NCBI GenBank assembly: GCA_008508345.1
Contig: QNGE01000865.1
Span: 62,001-126,000, forward strand
Direction: 5' to 3'
Length of the DNA: 64,000 nucleotides
Source: Paragonimus westermani
Taxonomy: Eukaryota > Platyhelminthes > Trematoda > Plagiorchiida > Troglotrematidae
Shown here: positions 25,301 to 33,155 of the stretch, in pieces
Layout: each line of letters opens with the position of its first letter
Position numbering within the stretch: position 1 is the stretch's first letter
Notes under the pieces: model-generated
The model's database searches: none
What the model saw: only the letters and a program-made list of their open reading frames with translations
What the model was told of the DNA's origin: nothing
Translations under genes and position numbers: made by a program

Positions 25301-28300
25301 CAGACTGGAACGGATATGTCCACACAACACGTAACGTCAATGATGCGAACCTTTATGCGCGTTTTCCCTTGTGTTGGCTTCCTGATGGTGATGAACATGC
25401 CCTCGGTAAGTTTCTCTACCATGACCCCCGGTTCTCATTCTCTTCCAGCTTTTTATCTGACCTTAACTATATCGCTAATTTTGCTTACCGACATACTCTC
25501 CGACGTCTGAATCGGAGTACGATTGCGGAATTTTTACAGTGTCACATTCTATGCGTGAAGCTCACTGGAAAGGGATGAATGCACAGGTGTAATTCACTAA
25601 CATTATGTTAATGTAAAAAGGTACGGCTTATCTCAGATTATCAGTTTACACCTTGGCTCTGACTATTTAGGACGTAAAATTGCAATGCTGTAGTCATTTC
25701 ATTCTGTTCAGTCCCTCAACCCAGCATTCCACGGTATGATCAGTTTGGGTGTTTTTTGAACTCGTTAGATTGGCGTGAACTGACAAGTATGCAAACCCGC
25801 AACCTTCATATAAGCGGACAAGAACATGCCCAGAATGGTTACTAACAGTTCGTTTAATCATAACAACCCCTTGTTTAATGCAGTCCATAGTTGGAAGCAG
25901 TTAGTCATGTTCAACGACATGGTTGTCGCCGTCATGTGTGAAATGTGAGCAGTTTATGGAGCGAGTTTTCATGTATCATTTTACTCTTGTTCGCAATTAC
26001 GTTTACGGGTTATGAGCACGTCGGTGCTGACTGAGTTTAAATATAAGGCCTCTCAGCCAGCGCCTTTCGAAACTAATCACCAGACACAAGCCTCGTTTCT
26101 ATTAAAGCTCGTCAATAGTGAATATCTATGCGACGATTAGGACCTGATCCCTGATCCACGTTTTCCTAAAACAACCATGCTGACCACTGTGTCACTGACC
26201 TCACATTTTGGAGCGATGAAATTGTCGTTTTTAGAGGTCTCTCTCAACGCATAGGCTACAATCAATTGTGTGGTGTTCAGTTTATGTTAACCAAGTGCCT
26301 AACTACCTATAAATATGTAAGATTTTACACAGTGTATTCCATCTGTTCCTTTCTTGTAACTCCGCACTAGAAGTGGCTATGTAACAACCATTGTTACAGA
26401 ACGGTTCAATATCAGTGTAATACAATGATGGATCAGGTAGGGTATTGCATTTTTGTGATTCAGCCAGATGGAGACCAATAGGATGAATGTCACTGTTCGT
26501 TTGTCCCGCTACTTCTTCCGATGTACATCCTGTGCATGTTTTATGGGTGGGGTCACAATCGGTGAAGCGCAACCCATATTTACACGTACGTTCTTTGAGT
26601 TTAGCCGCTGTGACGTTTTCATCTACAGGAAGGTGCCAGATAACAAACCGCTCATGTTTTGTTCCCCCTTCTTACGCTTAGTTGCAGGTTCGTTTAGAAA
26701 TGGTGAATTCCATGTAGTAAAAAGTGGGTATCAGATGTCGCTGAAACCGTGATTTTCCAAATTTGGTTAACTTGAGATTTAATCTTAGGGTTTCCATTGC
26801 AATGCACCCAATAGGTCGCTGGAACAGTTCTGTTTTACTCACATGAGACGCAAACGTACGTGCCTAATGCGAACTTTGTGTTGAGGGCTAAACATCCAGA
26901 AAATGTACATGTTATTCCATAGATGTGTTCATAGTTTATGAGGGTCTACATAAATGCAAATGTTTTCTTAGTCTGGTGTGTTGCTTGCTAGCGTTGGTGA
27001 AGTTACTTGTCCGCCCTATCTGAATACGGCTTCCTCACTCTCTCGCGTCATCAAATAGACACATCTCACAGCCAGCTCGACCAAACGACAACATTCACAC
27101 CATTGAGCTCGATTAGGCGTCATTTCATTCAATGTCCCCAGCCACCGAATCTGCGTGTCGTGAGGTCCCGGCTCGCTAGTCGAATCCAACCTACAATGAC
27201 TAACCCCTTCGTGAACAACTTCATTTCTCTTCGGCAAGTCACCATTTGTCCACTCCGTACCTTACGCCAGTCGGCCACAGCATGGGCAGAGAGTTCTGGG
27301 TGTGACAGGCGACTAGCTGGCATCCCGAGCACATGGCCTAGCCATCTAAGTTTGTGTAAACGTAAGGATTGGACGAAGGAACTCGTCTGGCAATGAATAC
27401 CAAATACCCACGTCTCAACCATTTCGTTGTTTACTCTTTGGGGCCACCTGAGTTGGTTTCAGTCGAATCACAGTGAGGTTATCATTTATCTAGTAGGTGG
27501 ATTGTCTGGTTCGGAGGTTTTCGTTTGATTCTTCTGGTTCTGTCTTTTACCCGTCGGTGTAGCCGCGTTTAGTGTTTACGGTCAACCACCCACTACCCGA
27601 AGAACATCCAAGATAGCTCTCACCATACCTAAGACTTCGGGCACAACGGAACCTGAGCGTGCATAGAGAGATGCTCAGCCGATGAAACATGAGTAAGTTA
27701 TCACTCTAAAGATGACTTGCTAATCAGAATAGAGAGATACGGTTATATAGGTGTCAAATTACAGTAAGACTGCCTGCGTATATGCACCAGTGTCTGATAA
27801 ATTAAGGTAAACTGAAAGTAAAAACTAGTTTATTCGGCTCAATGTTGGAGCCTTCACTTAGCAGCTATAGGGGTGTGTGTTCCGATGTGCTATCTGACCT
27901 CTGTCTTCAAGAACGTTGCCCGTGCCTGGTTTACATATTACTAGTAGAGGGTTTCAGTAGTTCTCCCAATTTTCAATCCAGACTGCACATTCAAAAACTG
28001 CATTACTTGAATCGACCTGGTTCTGATTGATACTCTGTTATGAGACACTTACAGTCTAGCCGTCTGAGTTGTTGATATTTGCCAAAGTCGTTGTTAGTAT
28101 TGTTGATTACTTGAGTACATGTCAGTTAGTTGTTGACCTAACTGTCGCTCTACATCTCACTTATGTACGTGTCACTGCAATCGAAATATATACTGCATGA
28201 GAGAAACCTTCATTTACCGGAAACCCACCGAAACGATACACTTAGGTCAACATTTGCGGGACACGAAAAGGTGGTCAGCGTCCAAGTAAGGTTGGTCGTT

Positions 28301-31145
28301 ATGACTTGCTAAGTTGAAGTCCTCCAAACCAGTTGTTTTGTCTGTAGTTAATAATAGTAATCTTGTCCTTCGTCCCCTTTCTGTTTTAAGGCTATTTTAT
28401 GGTATTGGACAGTGAGTAACTTCATCTCGCTCATACAAGCCTCGGTTTTACGTATCACGGTCGTGCGCAACTGGTTGAAACTGCCTATAGTCGCAAAACC
28501 GCCGGAGCCGTTGAAAAATAAACGCGGCTTTATCGAAGGTTTTAGGGAAAGTGAGTGTGTTTCTTTTCACCTTAACACCGGTTTAGTGTATTTTGAAAAG
28601 TCTCTGTGTTTCAAATCAATATGTTCTTACTATTTCCACAAAATGATTATCATTGCTCAAGAAAAACGAGGTGAACCATCAGGCTCAGATTAATAGTTGG
28701 TTTAAGTCTTGACCACCCAAATTCTTTCTGTCTGCGTTTAGTTTACCTTGTTACCTCCAGACAGCATGCTGCCCTTTGCGTCGAATAGTGTGTGATGTAA
28801 CTCAGATAACACTCCCGTTAGTATTTGTTTAAAGTTGCCTGTTCGTTGCATTCGTCTTTAATGTCCCCGGGCTAACCATTGTCAGGCTGCTTGAATTGAT
28901 TATCTGATTATCTGAAGTAACTCAAGGTCTAGCTCGTAATGTTCCTTCTCTCTACCGATCGCATCACGACTGTGTCGTCTAGAGTCCAGCGGGATATAAC
29001 AGGGTCCCTAGTTTTGATCACATTTGCTTAACGTCGGTGAGTGCGAAAGTGAGACAAATATTTTCATCAGTGCACCTCGCTGCTTTTTATACTATATTTT
29101 GACTACTATCTGCTTGATTCTAATCTTACTGCCTTTCGTTTTGCATAATTGCTTTACATTTGGGAGATTTTTAGACCAGTTTCTTCATTGCAGTCCAGCT
29201 CACTTTCTCCGGCTTTCTCGCTTCTCATGGTTATTTGCACAGTGCCCCATTTTCAAAGAATATCCACGAGGAATTGTAAAGCTGTTGCTCGCAGGGAGCA
29301 GCGCCATTCCATTATTCTTGAAAAATGCTAATTAAGTGGGTGCGCACTTTTGTGGCCTTTTCCAGGATAACACCGATGATCTGTAACCATAGCTCTGGTG
29401 TTTATGATGACTAAAGATTTTGACAAGCTACCGCAGGTACTATAACCCAAGGTACAGGTTACATACATGCTCAAAATCCAGACGTCAGCTTTGAGGCCAG
29501 GTCTAATCCATTTCAACCTTCACCTACTCATAGAGAATACTGGTTCGGTGTGGTTCGTCTTTCTCGTAAGACTTCACAGTGTTTGACTGATGGTTAGTTT
29601 TTTCCCACTCCGCTGATTTAGATAGACAATCTATACCGGTTGTAGACTCAAGGGCTGAGAATGGTGGTCATGCGATGTTTCATGGTGCTCGATCTCAGAC
29701 CGGTCTGATTGGAAATGGAACCGGCGATCATTCTCGTTGTTAGCCTAAGGTTTTACTTGTTCCACTAACAATATTGTAATAACCAATGTTTTTACGGCCG
29801 TGACTATTACAACTTGGCGATCTGTAGTGGACTGCTTGTTCCCGTCAGGAGGTGAGATCGACGCGCAGCTCGAAATATCTCTATGGTTGGAGTTAGGGAA
29901 GTGTTCTTTCATTATCATGAAGACGCATTATAAAGCGTGTCCTTCTTGTGAAGCATACCGTGCTCAGATTGTCCCTCGTAGGCGGGAGACACTATAATAC
30001 CAGATTGGTGTTTTGGGTTTCACAGCATGATGGATGCTCAGGTTTCTCTCACGCCCTCCCTAGCCAACCAGTATACTGTTAGTCTGAATGTGAAATCCCA
30101 CCATTCGAATTTGGGTTCCGTTGTTCTAGTGGACCTAACAGCCATTATTACACACGACCTTTCTCACAAGGTTCTGATCCTGTTAATTAAATTAATTTTT
30201 CAATTGAAAGCCTGTCTTCAGAGTCCTGAACAGTAGAAGCCAAGCTATTTTGGATGTCCTAAAGTGTGCAGGTGGCGACGTGTGCTTGGGTTAGATGTTC
30301 AACCTCCAGTTGTCTGGAGTGTGCTTCTACAGGTGTTCCTGTGATCAGCTGTGAAATAAGCGAGTCTACTGGACGATTAAACTTCCACGTGAGTTTGTTA
30401 GGTTCTTGTTTAGCAACTGGTTTTCTCACGCGTAAACACATGCTCTTCAGCGGTATGGTCAAACCTCTGTAGTACACCCAGTTTTTGACTAACTGATTTA
30501 GAGTCTATTATAGCTTATTAATCCATACTCCTCTAACGGTATCATCCTCAATATGTGATTGGTGGTTTTGGGGTAGTGGCTACTCCTAAAACATTCTGTG
30601 ATTCACTTTTTTCACCATGCCGTAAACTTTTGACTCATCACTTTCTTTGCTGTTGAGTATATGCTTCAGCCATCATGTCCATTCATTTAGAATGAATGAC
30701 ACGTCTGTTTGTTAAAGCTGGATACAGACATTCTGTTTTTGCTTGAGGTTGACTAACTAAGGCATATCTGAACGTTCAAGCAACAACCGCGGTTGAATGA
30801 CGCTCAGTTGGTGACAATTCGGGTTCCTGATTATCCACCAACATTGCAGCGGTATGCAACTTGTGTGATTCATGCAGTTGCAAGAGGGTACCTGACAGTT
30901 TAATGTAGATGTTAACCTTTGATTTCCATCCACTCATTTCAGCAATGACCAACTCACGACTGTTGGCTGAGCTGGATGCCCGCGAACGGCTGGATGCAAA
31001 GTCGTTTCGACAGGCCGGTCGAGGTGCTATTCCTCGCACGTTCGCGTACAATCCGAAAGCACCACCACCGTTACGATCTACTGGCACCATCGTTGAGTCA
31101 CAGGATGCTGTGCCGACCAAAAAAGGTGTATTTGGACGTGGTTGA
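9972..31145 (+). CDS. OXA1L: Mitochondrial inner-membrane protein insertase OXA1L (seven exons)
   Basis: Members of the Oxa1/YidC/Alb3 family insert mitochondrially made and some imported proteins into the inner membrane. Exons are 9972-10335, 11225-11368, 13043-13128, 16552-16716, 25304-25405, 28391-28550 and 30943-31145. Joined, they give 1224 bases: 407 codons plus a stop, in phase throughout. Residues 1-59 have no acidic residue and many basic ones, as a matrix-targeting presequence should. Predicted membrane spans are near 113-135, 199-215, 235-251, 270-292 and 294-312. Family signatures are LPWWAAIA, LFPLII, LPVPSMQTGG, then LAWFTDLTVADP. The basic C-terminal tail (313-407) corresponds to the ribosome-facing matrix tail. 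Length is close to the animal OXA1L range. Introns are 889, 1674, 3423, 8587, 2985 and 2392 bases. Identification rests on recalled family motifs; no search was run. Confidence 0.92.
10370..11010 (-). pseudogene. Ser/Thr/Ala-rich antisense coding remnant in OXA1L intron 1
   Basis: Minus-strand frames give a protein-like, Ser/Thr/Ala-rich text that jumps frame about twice. It reads SDPGKVLLNPIVPAIRSIN near 10930-10870, then FQPTITPFTATTQSQIVTSA near 10800-10740, then ASEPASGVPLKRRKV near 10660-10615, and onward. A processed pseudogene or an old exon of an activation-domain-like protein would look like this. The antisense frame at 10472-10675 is also open, which weakens the case. No family is recognised. 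Confidence 0.3.
11225..11368 (+). CDS. OXA1L: OXA1L exon 2
   Basis: This exon encodes residues 122-169 (RLCLFPLIINQRRSLARYSE, then VMPKLTILQDRM). It covers the end of span 1 and the basic matrix loop. The acceptor is TTTTCACACAG and the donor A|GTTAGT. The open frame has no start codon of its own and is found by homology and phase. Confidence 0.9.
13043..13128 (+). CDS. OXA1L: OXA1L exon 3
   Basis: This 86-base exon encodes VRLSKEMQQLMTDKNVNPLR and SMKLMFVQ, the helical end of the matrix loop leading to span 2. The acceptor is TTCTGTTTTAG and the donor CAG|GTTAGT. It enters in phase 1 and leaves in phase 0, matching both neighbours. Confidence 0.9.
13478..13562 (+). repeat. tRNA-like sequence (SINE head or tRNA pseudogene)
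   Basis: GGTTCAAGTCC matches the pol III B box and a TAGCTCA element lies about 50 bases upstream like an A box. The T stem and acceptor stem do not pair, so this is not a working tRNA. It lies in OXA1L intron 3. Confidence 0.45.
13563..16551. other. OXA1L intron 3, remainder
   Basis: No recognised gene was found. It holds a G10 tract at 15763-15772 and a small open frame at 14855-15016 with a hydrophobic N-terminus, described under findings. Confidence 0.4.
16552..16716 (+). CDS. OXA1L: OXA1L exon 4: core YidC/Oxa1 segment
   Basis: This exon encodes residues 199-253, the most conserved stretch of the family: IPIFLSVFAGIRGMAALPVP, then SMQTGGLAWFTDLTVADPYC, then a hydrophobic span ending ILLMFE. 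The acceptor is TTGCTTTCAG and the donor GAG|GTGAGC. Both ends are phase 0. Confidence 0.95.
16996..17038. repeat. (TA)n-rich microsatellite
   Basis: Alternating TATATA tracts are broken by two ATG triplets. The repeat sits immediately left of a Penelope-like element and may mark an unstable or insertion-prone site. Confidence 0.7.
17040..18830 (+). pseudogene. Penelope-like element reverse transcriptase, degenerate
   Basis: Blocks in order match a Penelope-like RT. LVLSSDKGNAIVLLDR lies near 17605-17655 (the ADKG-type N-terminal motif), then LVQPILENSSSYLRSALDFL near 17920, and TYLQFEDIVY near 18165. GTPMGSS follows at 18265-18285 and a decayed R(Y/C)IDD-type active site near 18370. The last block is a KSCVQTLLRRVA-like segment near 18570. 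Stops and frameshifts lie between blocks, so it is inactive. Its GIY-YIG endonuclease end is not seen here. Confidence 0.75.
18201..18264 (+). repeat. Compound trinucleotide repeat inside the Penelope RT
   Basis: Successive CTC, ATC and AAC triplet runs encode Pro, His and Gln stretches. They lie in frame between the RT blocks FEDIVY and GTPMGSS, where family members normally carry only a few residues. Confidence 0.85.
18834..19199 (+). mobile_element. Possible solo LTR-like block
   Basis: This GC-rich 366-base block begins TGTGGTGG and ends CCACCA, giving short imperfect inverted ends. It contains a CATAAAAA TATA-like motif near 19108 and an AATAAA signal at 19151, in the order of an LTR promoter and poly(A) site. 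No target-site duplication or internal gag-pol was seen, so the assignment is tentative. Confidence 0.35.
19200..20764. other. OXA1L intron 4, central part without recognised gene
   Basis: Only short open frames are present. The minus-strand stretch at 19633-19839 has a repeat-like look, but I could not assign it to an element. Confidence 0.35.
20765..21447 (-). pseudogene. CR1-like LINE, 3' half, left of a nested RTE insertion
   Basis: The minus-strand translation runs from GPLLFILF through LLYTDDTKLRQVLEYSEE (YTDD active site at 21372-21383), then LNQWSVKNNLLFNVNKCKF, to a C-terminus near 20765. It is the continuation of the fragment at 22468-23130. The split comes just before the GPLLF motif that should follow VPQGSVL. 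Confidence 0.75.
21448..22467 (+). mobile_element. RTE-like LINE, 5'-truncated, inserted in a CR1-like element
   Basis: The left part encodes RT motifs (EEQAGFRSGRGCVDHIFTLR, then VVFLDLRAAFDSVARNVLWS, with the catalytic Asp of FLDL). The right part (22339-22450) is the RTE 3' tail ending in GAT triplets. The middle is the 599-base assembly gap. A matching RT copy lies at 39430-40000. Both flanks are the same minus-strand CR1-like element, so this is a nested insertion. The visible frame is open up to the gap. Confidence 0.75.
21740..22338. other. Assembly gap (599 N)
   Basis: Unknown bases inside the RTE copy. A typical RTE would need more than 599 bases between the visible RT block and the 3' tail, so either the gap size is nominal or the copy is internally deleted. 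Open frames reported across it are meaningless. Confidence 0.99.
22468..23130 (-). pseudogene. CR1-like LINE, RT start, right of the nested RTE insertion
   Basis: The minus strand encodes NTLSKQYLSVNS, then RSCAIELTEPLTALSIAPYQ near 22900. Next come NYRPIALLSVIPKVMESSV near 22790 and ITKEQHGFRHE near 22720, then a motif-A-like region ending ILAKNDVP near 22475. Frameshifts are present. It continues at 20765-21447. Confidence 0.75.
23188..25303. other. OXA1L intron 4, right part without recognised gene
   Basis: Short unrelated open frames only. No repeat, RNA gene or exon could be supported. Confidence 0.35.
25304..25405 (+). CDS. OXA1L: OXA1L exon 5
   Basis: This exon encodes residues 254-287: TGTDMSTQHVTSMMRTFMRV, then FPCVGFLMVMNMPS, the fourth membrane span. 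The acceptor is CTACTTTACAG and the donor TCG|GTAAGT. It is phase 0 at both ends. Other open frames over it are shadows. Confidence 0.9.
26050..26240 (-). repeat. tRNA-derived SINE copy, diverged
   Basis: The reverse complement matches the SINE at 57577-57829: a head near GAGGTCAGTGACACAGTGGTCAGC followed by a body with a CACTATTGACGAGCTT remnant of the ribozyme core near 26095. The core CTGA is changed to TTGA and the downstream GAAAC is displaced, so no active ribozyme is expected. Confidence 0.6.
27016..27430 (-). pseudogene. RTE-like LINE C-terminal remnant
   Basis: The minus strand encodes LRLHKLRWLGHVLGMPASRL near 27340-27280, then EMTPNRAQWCECC near 27120. These match the conserved RTE C-terminal motifs LRWLGHVLRMP and NRxQW. 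A frameshift separates them, and only about 130 residues remain. It lies in OXA1L intron 5. Confidence 0.75.
27431..28390. other. OXA1L intron 5, right part
   Basis: Nothing recognised. Confidence 0.35.
28391..28550 (+). CDS. OXA1L: OXA1L exon 6: last span and start of matrix tail
   Basis: This exon encodes residues 288-340: AILWYWTVSNFISLIQASVL, then RITVVRNWLKLP and the linker KNKRGFIEGFRE. It aligns with the family motif FMYWLSSNLFSLVQ. The acceptor is the less common CTGTTTTAAG (AAG rather than CAG or TAG). It was chosen because it restores the conserved AxxxYW and the phase. The donor is AAA|GTGAGT, leaving phase 1. Confidence 0.88.
28551..30942. other. OXA1L intron 6
   Basis: 2392 bases without a recognised element or gene. 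Confidence 0.4.
30943..31145 (+). CDS. OXA1L: OXA1L exon 7: C-terminal matrix tail and stop
   Basis: The exon begins CA, completing a Thr codon, then reads MTNSRLLAELDARERLDAKS, then FRQAGRGAIPRTFAYNPKAP. It ends KKGVFGRG and TGA. This fits the EMTRQLxERE ... ARGPLRQTFTHNP tail of animal OXA1L. The acceptor is CTCATTTCAG. No clear AATAAA was found close downstream. Confidence 0.9.
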
Positions 31146-31599
31146 TTATTACCGGATCGCAACGTTATGTATTTTGGGTCTGTAAAATGTCCACTGTTTC
31201 TGTACATAGTAACTTCACTGGCAATGACAGCCCGATTCTGGTATCAGACTAGTTTACATCACCATCTACTTCTTACTAAATTGTTTTATTCGATCACTGG
31301 ACACTGTTATTCCTTCGTTTAGGAAGCGGGTTTTTGGGGATCATGACAGTGGCTTGCTCTTCGGATTCAGTCGGCACACTGGCTCACACATCCACCACTG
31401 CCTTCTGGGTGTTCGGTCAATAGATTCAGTTTCAGAAACAGTTGTGGCGGGTATTCCGCGTCTCGGTCTGGAGATTCCATTTAAGTTAGTCGTGCCTGAT
31501 GACTTGACTTTGTTATGTTCTTGGGTTATACAAATTGATATTTACGTATTACTCAAACAAACGTGTTGGGTGTACAGGGCGAAATATTCTGTTTTGCTT

Positions 31600-31800
31600 A
31601 TCGCAAAAACAATGTCATTGTGGTCAACACGATTGCTGCATGAGAACGTGGGCCGGAGTTTAAACCCCCGGTCATGGCACTAGTACACACTAGTGTGAGC
31701 TCTAACGTGAATGAAACCAGAGTGTAGCGCTTCTTTTCGTAAGGGACTAATGGGAAGCCTACATAAAGCTGTGATCAAATCGTACAGTTTTTGTTAGCCA
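31600..31800 (+). repeat. tRNA-derived SINE copy, diverged
   Basis: Matches the 57577-57829 SINE: TGTGGTCAACACGATTG head, B-box-like GAGTTTAAACCCC, then a scrambled ribozyme region (GAGCTCTAACG ... GAAACCAGAGTGTAG). The CTGACGA core is lost. Confidence 0.6.
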
Positions 31801-31889
31801 GAATACTTGACTAATACTAATTCGTTTGTGATTAGGTGTATAGTTTGGTTTCTATTATTAGTACTATTGAGTAGTTTGGCAGATTTGAG

Positions 31890-31990
31890 GATTTAAATGA
31901 GACCCACTTAGGGCCTTGACTGAATTCGAACTGGCAGTAGAAACAACATGCCCAAATGCGGTAAGCGCTCTACCGTCTGATTTACGTAGC
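31890..31990 (-). repeat. tRNA-like sequence (SINE head or tRNA pseudogene)
   Basis: On the minus strand, ATCAGACGGTAGAGCGC resembles a tRNA D-arm with A box and CAGTTCGAATTC a B box, about 45 bases apart. The stems are too poor for a working tRNA. It lies beside another SINE, so a second SINE family is likely. Confidence 0.5.
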
Positions 31991-32224
31991 CACACCAGGA
32001 GCTATGTTACGTAACAGAGTCCCATTGTTATATAGAAGAGAAAATGTGACACAGAATTTCTTCCGATAATTTATTATTATTGGTTACATGTCTATGTGTG
32101 ACCAGAATGTACGAAATGTTACTCCGAAGAACATCACATGATTTACGTCTTCTCATTGCTTTATTCAAGACGATAATTTATCGTCAGATCAGTACGATTA
32201 CATAGATTCAACAGAATCAAAACA

Positions 32225-33155
32225 GTTTGTGCACAAGACAGATGTTTGGCAGAATGTCATTGGGTAACGTAGGACGTTACAAAATATCTAAGTCTCTATA
32301 GGATAGTCACTCAGAGAGTAAATCACCAGTGTTAGTGATGGGTGGTTTGGAGTTTCACCCACCATCACGTCACAGAGTCACCAACGTGTTACAGGAAAAT
32401 GGCTACCCGGATCGTTTCATAACCCGGAACATGATTGTACCTAAGCCACGGGGTCGAATTACCACGATGGAAAAGAAGACTATTCATCCGCCTCCCTTTT
32501 AAGAGTGATAGTGCAATAGACACTCAACCGTCGACTTTAGGCACGCAGTTCCGGCGGCAACGCAATGCAGTTGGTTCGCCGCAACCCTCTGCTGACTTTA
32601 AGCTTGAACGGAAATCTCCCTGTCCTCGATCAACCCATGATTGCGTACTCATTTTCCCGTTGTGCGGCAGAATATGTAAGTCGCACGACGAGGCGTTGGC
32701 CAAAACGGATAAAAAAATATCATCCATCGTGACTTGGGACAGATTCGACCAAATCCATCAACAATGCAGTCGTCGCACATTTGGTAGATACTGGTCACTG
32801 GGTTGACTCTACTCAGACGTTCCGGTAAACCATCCCAAACCGGTCAGACAACGAATGTTGGCTACTTCTAAACCGATTGGCACACGATTACGCAATCCGA
32901 TTTTGTACTCACAAAAAGATTGCGCAAGCCCTACAGTTGCCGTGGCCAAGGGTCACACCATCAATCTGTATACCCATCCAAACTCTAACTGATAACTTTG
33001 TGACGTGATGGTGGGTGAAACTCCAAACCACCCATCGCTAACACTGGGGATTTACTCTCTGCGTGACTAGCATACAGAGACTTGGATATTTTGTAACGTC
33101 CTACATGACCCAACGACATTCTGTCAAACATCTTTGTCTTGTGTACACACTGATG
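32225..33155 (+). mobile_element. Penelope-like element fragment flanked by inverted arms
   Basis: Arms at about 32225-32385 and 32995-33155 are inverted copies (each includes the TGGTTTGGAGTTTCACCCAC stretch in opposite orientation). Between them, plus-strand frames encode the end of a Penelope-like RT and its endonuclease. They read LQENGYPDRFITRN near 32390, KRRLFIRLPFKSDSA near 32472-32516, and AEYVSRTTRR at about 32667-32699 (the GIY-YIG motif position, with YVS in place of YIG). The last blocks are SINNAVVAHLVDTGH near 32755 and IAQALQLPWP near 32920. Frameshifts are present, so it is inactive. Confidence 0.7.

Noticed and set aside
31890..31990. Functional tRNA gene on the minus strand
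   Set aside because: A-box and B-box-like motifs are present but cloverleaf stems are poor; kept as a tRNA-like repeat.
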